Source: Fusobacteriota bacterium (lineage in GTDB: Bacteria; Fusobacteriota; Fusobacteriia; JAPLKR01). From it: 18,610 bases of DNA. A program made the position numbers and the translations under genes. A model generated the notes under the pieces. The model did not search any database and was not told the origin of the DNA. It saw only the letters and a program-made list of their open reading frames with translations. Below, one piece after another: positions 14,437-18,610 of this stretch. The DNA lies in the NCBI GenBank assembly GCA_026387965.1, contig JAPLKR010000107.1, positions 1 through 18,610 on the forward strand, read 5' to 3'. The stretch's first letter is position 1; every line of letters starts with the position of its first letter.

Positions 14437-15471
14437 CTAAGAAGTAATAATATCACTCACCAATTTTTCTACATCCTCAATTTTTGTTGCCCAACTGGTG
14501 CAAAAACGTACTGCGCTATGCTCACTATCCACAGATTGCCAATAGGCAAAAGCATACTTTTTTTCAAGAATCTCTAAACTTTTATTTTCAAGTATGGGAA
14601 ATTGTTGATTGCTTGGAGAGTCATATAAAAATATCACCCCTTTATCTCTAAAAGCCTTTTGAATCTTATCAGCCATTGAGATTGCATGCTTAGAAATCTC
14701 AAAATAAAGCCCCTCTTCAAAAAGTGCTAGAAACTGTATTCCAAGAAGCCTTCCTTTTGCCAGTAGCCCCCCATGACGTTTTATCATATAGCGAAAATCT
14801 TTTTTCAAATTTTCGTTTGAAATCACCACTGCCTCACCAAAAAGAGCTCCTACTTTTGTACCACCAATATAAAATACATCACATAGTTTGGTCAACTCTT
14901 CTAAAGTCAGATCATTTCCTGTTGCAGCCAACCCATAACCAAGCCGTGCCCCATCAATAAAAAGTGGAAGTTTTAGATCCTTACACACACTGTAGAGCTC
15001 AATTAAATCTTGCTTAGAATATATCGTTCCATTTTCAGTTGGATTTGAGATGTAGACCATTCCTGGCTGTACACAGTGCTCAGGACCGCTATCGGCTAGA
15101 TGCTCCTTCATTGCTTTTCTTACTTGATTGGAGGTAATTTTGCCATTTCCGCTCTGCAATGCCAATACTTTATGCCCTGTCGCCTCTATCGCCCCTGTCT
15201 CATGGACATTAATATGCCCTGTCTCAGCGCACAATACCCCTTGATAAGGACGCAGAATTGAGGAGATTACCGTTGTATTAGTCTGTGTCCCCCCTACTAA
15301 AAAATGAACATCCACACTCATATCGCCACATGCTTTTTTAATAGCAATGCGGGCTCTATCGCAGTAGATATCCTCACCATAGCCAGGAGTTTGCTCAAAA
15401 TTACTCTTTACCAATGCCTCTAATATTTTAGGGTGTGCTCCTTCGGCGTAATCACATTCAAATCGTATCAT
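14437..15471 (-). CDS. low-specificity L-threonine aldolase
   Basis: A PLP enzyme of fold type I that cleaves L-threonine and L-allo-threonine to glycine and acetaldehyde. The 344 residues include the PLP lysine (Lys206 in YIGGTKVGALFGE), the ring-nitrogen aspartate (Asp173 in FIDGARLGYGL), the histidine segment TGHINVHETGA (His86, His90), and GGTQTNTTVIS at 60-70 in the phosphate-cup position. Length is normal for the beta-eliminating lyase/threonine aldolase family. AAGGAGG precedes the ATG. It heads a minus-strand unit with a conserved hypothetical protein and a decayed deaminase. The family contains relatives with other beta-hydroxy amino acid substrates, so exact specificity is less certain than the reaction type. 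Confidence 0.92.
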   Translation of the reverse strand: MIRFECDYAEGAHPKILEALVKSNFEQTPGYGEDIYCDRARIAIKKACGDMSVDVHFLVGGTQTNTTVISSILRPYQGVLCAETGHINVHETGAIEATGHKVLALQSGNGKITSNQVRKAMKEHLADSGPEHCVQPGMVYISNPTENGTIYSKQDLIELYSVCKDLKLPLFIDGARLGYGLAATGNDLTLEELTKLCDVFYIGGTKVGALFGEAVVISNENLKKDFRYMIKRHGGLLAKGRLLGIQFLALFEEGLYFEISKHAISMADKIQKAFRDKGVIFLYDSPSNQQFPILENKSLEILEKKYAFAYWQSVDSEHSAVRFCTSWATKIEDVEKLVSDIITS

Positions 15472-15512
15472 TATTCCTCCTTAATTTCACTTTGCTTTAT
15501 CACTCATAAATC

Positions 15513-15541
15513 TTAATATCTTTTTTATATAAAAGCTACAA
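15513..15541 (-). promoter_or_regulatory. possible promoter of the threonine aldolase gene
   Basis: On the minus strand TTGTAG (15541-15536) and TATTAA (15518-15513) are 17 bases apart, about 40 bases before the start codon. The -35 box overlaps one arm of the neighbouring hairpin, so one of the two readings may be accidental. Confidence 0.4.
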
Positions 15542-15566
15542 CAAGCAAAATGCCAATTGTAGCTTT
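15532..15566. terminator. hairpin between the decayed methyltransferase and threonine aldolase
   Basis: The arms aaagctacaa (15532-15541) and ttgtagcttt (15557-15566) are perfect 10-base reverse complements around a 15-base loop. T-rich sequence follows on both strands, better on plus. The likely past role is terminating the minus-strand methyltransferase transcript that ends at 15678. Confidence 0.55.
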
Positions 15567-15677
15567 CCTTTTTATTTTACAATAAATCCCTGCATAATGC
15601 AATTTTTCAAATATTCTTTGCGGCGAATCCGCTTTTTTCAAGTTAATCAGATTTAGAATAATATATGCGGCTCATCA

Positions 15678-16467
15678 CTAACTTTCTCCTTTTTTCTCAG
15701 CGAAAATATAGTGTGCCTCAATTGTAAGATTCGGTTTTTGTGTTACAGATATCTCTTTTGCTTCTATGATTTTAAATTGACATTTTATTCGAGCTTATAA
15801 ATCCTTTAATTTTGTAAAATGTAGAGTTATTCCAGAACTGACCGTTCTTAATCATCTCTTTCTTAAAAAGCACTTTTTTCTGAAAATGAAGCGGTTAGAT
15901 ACTTACCATCAACTTCTATAGCTGTTTTCTTAAATATGAGGAATGAATGCTTCGCTTGTCATTCCGGCCATAGTATCGGAATCTATTTTTAAAGTTTGTA
16001 GATACCGGCATTAGCAACCGTTATGACAAATTTTATAATTTTATACGTTTTAACAATTCGCTATAATACTCTATGGACATTCTTATAATACTTTTCTCTT
16101 TGAAATGCGTCCTTAATTTTGTGTAAAAATCTCCAATCAAAAATAAAATCAAATTTTCCTTGAATTTTTTCAATATTTTCAAACAAATTACAGCAAAATC
16201 AATGTAAATATTTTCATTTTTAGAATTCTCTCTTGCCAATTGAATAACGTTTTTTGAAGCATCAATCGCCTTTACCTCTAATTCATTTTTGGCTAACTAT
16301 ATTGTATTATGCCCTTCATCACAATCTATTTCTAAAACTTCCATCGTCTTTTTCAATACTGATTTTGAAATCAGCTCTTGTATTTGAATGGGAATTTCAG
16401 CATATGACCATGGCGCATTTTGAGGTTTACAGTAGAATCCTTCAAAATCATTTCCACCTTTGTCCAT
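15678..16467 (-). pseudogene. decayed class I SAM-dependent methyltransferase, interrupted by a palindromic element
   Basis: From an ATG at 16467 (AGGGGAG upstream) the frame reads DKGGNDFEGFYCKP, APWSYAEIP, then VLEIDCDEGHNTI, where motif I normally reads VLEIGCGEG, so two glycines are already lost. An in-frame TAG follows, then LAKNELEVKAIDASKNVIQLA (the motif II region). A frameshift leads to KFDFIFDWRFLHKIKDAFQ and REKYYKNVHRVL. A 74-bp palindrome (15956-16029) then separates this from EVDGKYLTASFSEKS, and a last shifted piece gives FKIIEAKEISVTQKPNL and EAHYIFAEKKGES to a TAG at 15678-15680. Together these cover a complete small methyltransferase of the TPMT/tellurite-like kind. Substrate unknown; clearly non-functional. 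It begins 25 bp after the alpha/beta hydrolase stop, on the same strand. Confidence 0.82.
15956..16029. repeat. 74-bp imperfect palindrome of the GTCATTCCGGC type
   Basis: The element begins TTGTCAT and ends ATGACAA, perfect 7-base inverted ends. Inner paired blocks follow: CGG near 15965 with CCG near 16018, and CGGAATCTA (15977-15985) with TAGATACCG (15999-16007), around an AT-rich centre. The left arm also folds on itself (attccg at 15961-15966 with cggaat at 15977-15982). The layout is that of short dispersed palindromes or MITE-like elements common in bacterial genomes. It is the most GC-rich patch in this intergenic stretch. No second copy was seen in the window. Confidence 0.7.
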
Positions 16468-16491
16468 TTTTCTCTCCCCTTTCAAATCATT

Positions 16492-17283
16492 CTACTTAAG
16501 AAAATCTAACACTTTCTCACAAAAAAGCTCTGGATATTGAAACATCACACCGTGCCCACCCTTTTCAATCAGTTCAAGCTGAGCATAAGGAAGCTTTTCA
16601 TTCATAAAATGCGCATTTTGAACAGGTACCACGATATCTTCTATTCCAGTAATAACAAGCGTAGGATTTCGAAGTGAACTGAGCCTATCTGCTGCGCCTT
16701 GCCATGTATAAATTGCCATCCCTTGAAGTTGTGTTGACTCTTCTGAGATATTTCCCATTGGACGGAAGAAAATCCCACCAAGACGTTGGCCATTTGTTTC
16801 TAGCCAACTGTGAGGAAAGAGTATTCCGATAGCACGCATCCCTCTCTCTTCAGGCGTACCTGAACTGTCCGTAAGTTGCGCTAGCACTTCTGGTGCTGGG
16901 GGAAATAAGCTCGCTCCACAGTGCCCCGCGTGAATTATAAGTTTATTTACCTTTGATGGATAATTTAATGCAAGCTCCTGAGCGATCATAGAGCCCATTG
17001 ACCACCCCAATATGTGAGCTTTTTCTAATCCAATAGCCTCCATAAACAGTGCCGTATCTTCACTAAATTGCTCAATAGAGAATGCCTTTGTCCCCATGGT
17101 AGAGCTTCCCATTCCTCTATTGTCAAAAACTATCACTTTAAACTGTGATGCTAGGGTAGAAATGAATCGCTCTTCCCATAAATTCATCGTACATCCATAT
17201 CCCATGATCATAACCAGTGGATAGCCTTCTCCACTGATTCTATACCCTACTTGAATATCTCCAACTTGAACTGTTTTTTCCAT
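16492..17283 (-). CDS. alpha/beta hydrolase
   Basis: A 263-residue alpha/beta hydrolase with an intact catalytic triad: Ser95 in the nucleophile elbow GWSMG, Asp216 in ITGIEDIVVP, and His244 in KGGHGVMFQYPE. The oxyanion segment MGYGCTMNLW (27-36) and the strand-turn FDNRGMGSS (53-61) are typical of the AB hydrolase 1 family, which covers esterases, haloperoxidase-like enzymes and C-C bond hydrolases. A lid region lies at about 125-185. The substrate cannot be told from sequence. GGAGG precedes the ATG. Downstream on the same strand is a decayed methyltransferase; upstream, 138 bp away, is the DNA glycosylase gene. No signal peptide, so it is cytoplasmic. Confidence 0.92.
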   Translation of the reverse strand: MEKTVQVGDIQVGYRISGEGYPLVMIMGYGCTMNLWEERFISTLASQFKVIVFDNRGMGSSTMGTKAFSIEQFSEDTALFMEAIGLEKAHILGWSMGSMIAQELALNYPSKVNKLIIHAGHCGASLFPPAPEVLAQLTDSSGTPEERGMRAIGILFPHSWLETNGQRLGGIFFRPMGNISEESTQLQGMAIYTWQGAADRLSSLRNPTLVITGIEDIVVPVQNAHFMNEKLPYAQLELIEKGGHGVMFQYPELFCEKVLDFLK

Positions 17284-17421
17284 CTCTGCCTCCTTGAATA
17301 TTTATGTATTTACAATACTTCAAAATTATTTTATATTCTTGCATACTTTTTATTTCGGAATTTTTTTTTTATTTTTTCTGCCCTATTTCTTTGGGGCGGT
17401 ACAGTATCCATTACCTTTTTT

Positions 17422-18033
17422 TTATTTTGCTGCAGATATTTTCCAAAAATAGATAGAAGCAATGGAACCTAATGGAGAATAAATTTTTCTATACTCTTCA
17501 AAATCTTTTTTGTTGATACTTTCTAAATTATGAACTTTGCAAAGCCCTTTTTTAATAGCAATATCTCCAAAACTCATTATATCCTTTCTTTCCATTGAAT
17601 TAATCAAAATCATTTCGGCAGTCCAAATACCAATCCCTTTTATTTTAACCAGCTCTTTAATTACTTCCTCATCACTTAAATCATAAAAACCTTCTAAATT
17701 CAACTCTTTGTTTAAAACAAGTTCTGATATAATTTTTATTGTTTCTGATTTTTTTTGAGTTAAGCCAAAAAATTTAATTTCTTCTATAGTTAAACACTTA
17801 AAAATCTCTGGCGTAATTTCCCCTAAATTACTTTCTATTTTTTCCCAAATACTTTGGGCTATTTTTGTTGAAATCACTTGTCCGATAATAGCATTAACGA
17901 GAGCTTGAAAAATATTTGGAATAACCATTCTTTCTATTCTTCCGATTCGCTCTATTTCTGATGCAAGCTTGATATCTTTATTTTTTACTTCATATAAGTC
18001 TTCATCAGTATAATGAAATAGTTTTGTTTTCAT
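17422..18033 (-). CDS. DNA-3-methyladenine glycosylase II-like (HhH-GPD superfamily)
   Basis: A base-excision repair glycosylase of the AlkA type that removes alkylated purines from DNA. The 203-residue protein lacks the N-terminal domain of E. coli AlkA and is the short form common in other bacteria. It shows the conserved IIGQVISTKIAQ segment (49-60), a helix-hairpin-helix KIKGIGIWTAEMIL (130-143) and the catalytic aspartate (Asp157 in SFGDIAIKKGL). There are no C-terminal cysteines of a [4Fe-4S] cluster, which argues against an endonuclease III or MutY type. AAGGAA precedes the ATG. It appears to be a single gene; a degenerate IS3 remnant lies upstream. Confidence 0.9.
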   Translation of the reverse strand: MKTKLFHYTDEDLYEVKNKDIKLASEIERIGRIERMVIPNIFQALVNAIIGQVISTKIAQSIWEKIESNLGEITPEIFKCLTIEEIKFFGLTQKKSETIKIISELVLNKELNLEGFYDLSDEEVIKELVKIKGIGIWTAEMILINSMERKDIMSFGDIAIKKGLCKVHNLESINKKDFEEYRKIYSPLGSIASIYFWKISAAK

Positions 18034-18110
18034 TTTTTTCCTTTTTATATACGCACTTTTAATTTAAGCTTTTAATCCTTTTATTCAGTAAATATCGACT
18101 TCGTCAGTCC

Positions 18111-18610
18111 TTGTATAGAAAATATAGCAAAGAATTCAAAGAACAATTAGTAGCGCTCATAATGGGACGAAATTAAATGTAATAAGGCGTAATAGCCATA
18201 AATATTCGATATCTGCAATGTGTAAAATATTACAAGTCCCAAGAAGTAGTTATTACTATGAAAGCAAGCTTGAAATTCCGGATGAAACAATTCTAAAAGA
18301 ATTAATAATAGAAATTTTTTAGAAATAGCAGAAAAAATTATGGCACAAGGAAAATCAAGCAAGAACTGATGATTCATAACCATCAAATATTCCGAAGAAT
18401 ATGATGTAGCTATTAGTGATTTAACTTATGTTCGAGCAAATCGAAAATGGCATTATATCTACCTAATCATAGATTTGTTTAATAGAGAAATCATAGGTCA
18501 TAGTGCTGAAGTACACAAGAATACTAATCTGTTACTTGAAGCTTTTAGCAGTATTCAAGTCTCATTAAAAAAAATCACACTTTATTATACTGATAGGGGT
18601 AGTGAATTCA
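18111..18610 (+). mobile_element. IS3-family insertion sequence remnant (decayed orfA/orfB, runs off the edge)
   Basis: Plus-strand pieces match IS3-family transposases of the IS150-like group. An orfA start-like fragment (RKYSKEFKEQLVAL) at 18117-18158 is followed after a large gap by orfB fragments: HKYSISAMCKILQVPRSSYYYE from about 18196, RKNYGTRKIKQEL in a shifted frame near 18315-18370, then in another frame YSEEYDVAISDLTYVRANRK. ISDLTYV (Asp at 18418-18420) and YTDRGSEF (Asp near 18590) are the first two residues of the DDE integrase triad; the final Glu would lie beyond the window. Most of orfA is missing and orfB has a stop and at least two frameshifts before the catalytic core, so it cannot transpose by itself. 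No terminal inverted repeat was found on the left side. Confidence 0.85.

Noticed and set aside
15613-15638. Plus-strand terminator (gcgg, five-base loop, ccgc, six T)
   Set aside because: Only a 4-bp stem, and no plus-strand gene ends nearby; probably chance or part of decayed sequence.
17375-17400. gccc...gggc hairpin between the glycosylase and hydrolase genes
   Set aside because: Four-base stem with no T run on the correct side for either strand.
1-18610. CRISPR array, tRNA or rRNA genes, integrase attachment sites
   Set aside because: No regularly spaced repeats, cloverleaf or rRNA signatures were seen on either strand.

Overview
The window is AT-rich bacterial DNA with strong purine-rich ribosome binding sites (AGGAGG, GGAGG) and short intergenic gaps. 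Nearly every gene lies on the minus strand; only accB, an edge fragment and two decayed genes read plus. A class A penicillin-binding protein shows a walled cell. Base composition and protein style fit a low-GC lineage such as Bacillota or Fusobacteriota, but the sequence does not settle which. All 17 intact reading frames end in TAA (13) or TAG (4), none in TGA, while Trp is TGG where checked.

Layout. (1) 1-88: C-terminal scrap of an unidentified plus-strand gene. (2) About 111-515: a decayed plus-strand nucleoside phosphorylase. (3) 568-3084: a minus-strand pyrimidine-nucleoside salvage operon, in transcription order a small membrane protein, an intact uridine phosphorylase, a full-length phosphorylase paralogue lacking nearly all substrate-binding residues, and cytidine deaminase, closed by a perfect hairpin. 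(4) 3264-4508: MFS transporter with its own promoter and terminator. (5) 4637-8365: rlmN, a PBP1A-type peptidoglycan synthase and a secreted protein of unknown function. (6) 8505-8963: accB, divergent from rlmN and without accC. (7) 9181-10374: a secreted phospholipase D superfamily protein resembling PLD3/PLD4. (8) 10465-13438: two overlapping half-size FUSC-type membrane proteins, a broken VOC gene and dihydrofolate reductase. (9) 13537-15471: L-threonine aldolase, a conserved hypothetical protein and a decayed deaminase. (10) 15678-18033: AlkA-type DNA glycosylase, an alpha/beta hydrolase and a decayed methyltransferase interrupted by a 74-bp palindromic element. (11) 18111-18610: remnant of an IS3-family insertion sequence running off the edge.

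How the genes work together. Cytidine deaminase makes uridine or deoxyuridine and uridine phosphorylase cleaves it to uracil and a sugar phosphate, so region 3 is one pathway. The other genes are mostly housekeeping or small accessory units. Five visibly decayed genes lie beside intact ones, so the window records ongoing gene loss. Against that background the uninterrupted frame of the apparently inactive phosphorylase paralogue stands out. It keeps the two residues that this family lends to the neighbouring subunit and has lost most of the residues of its own pocket, which suggests a partner role with the active enzyme.
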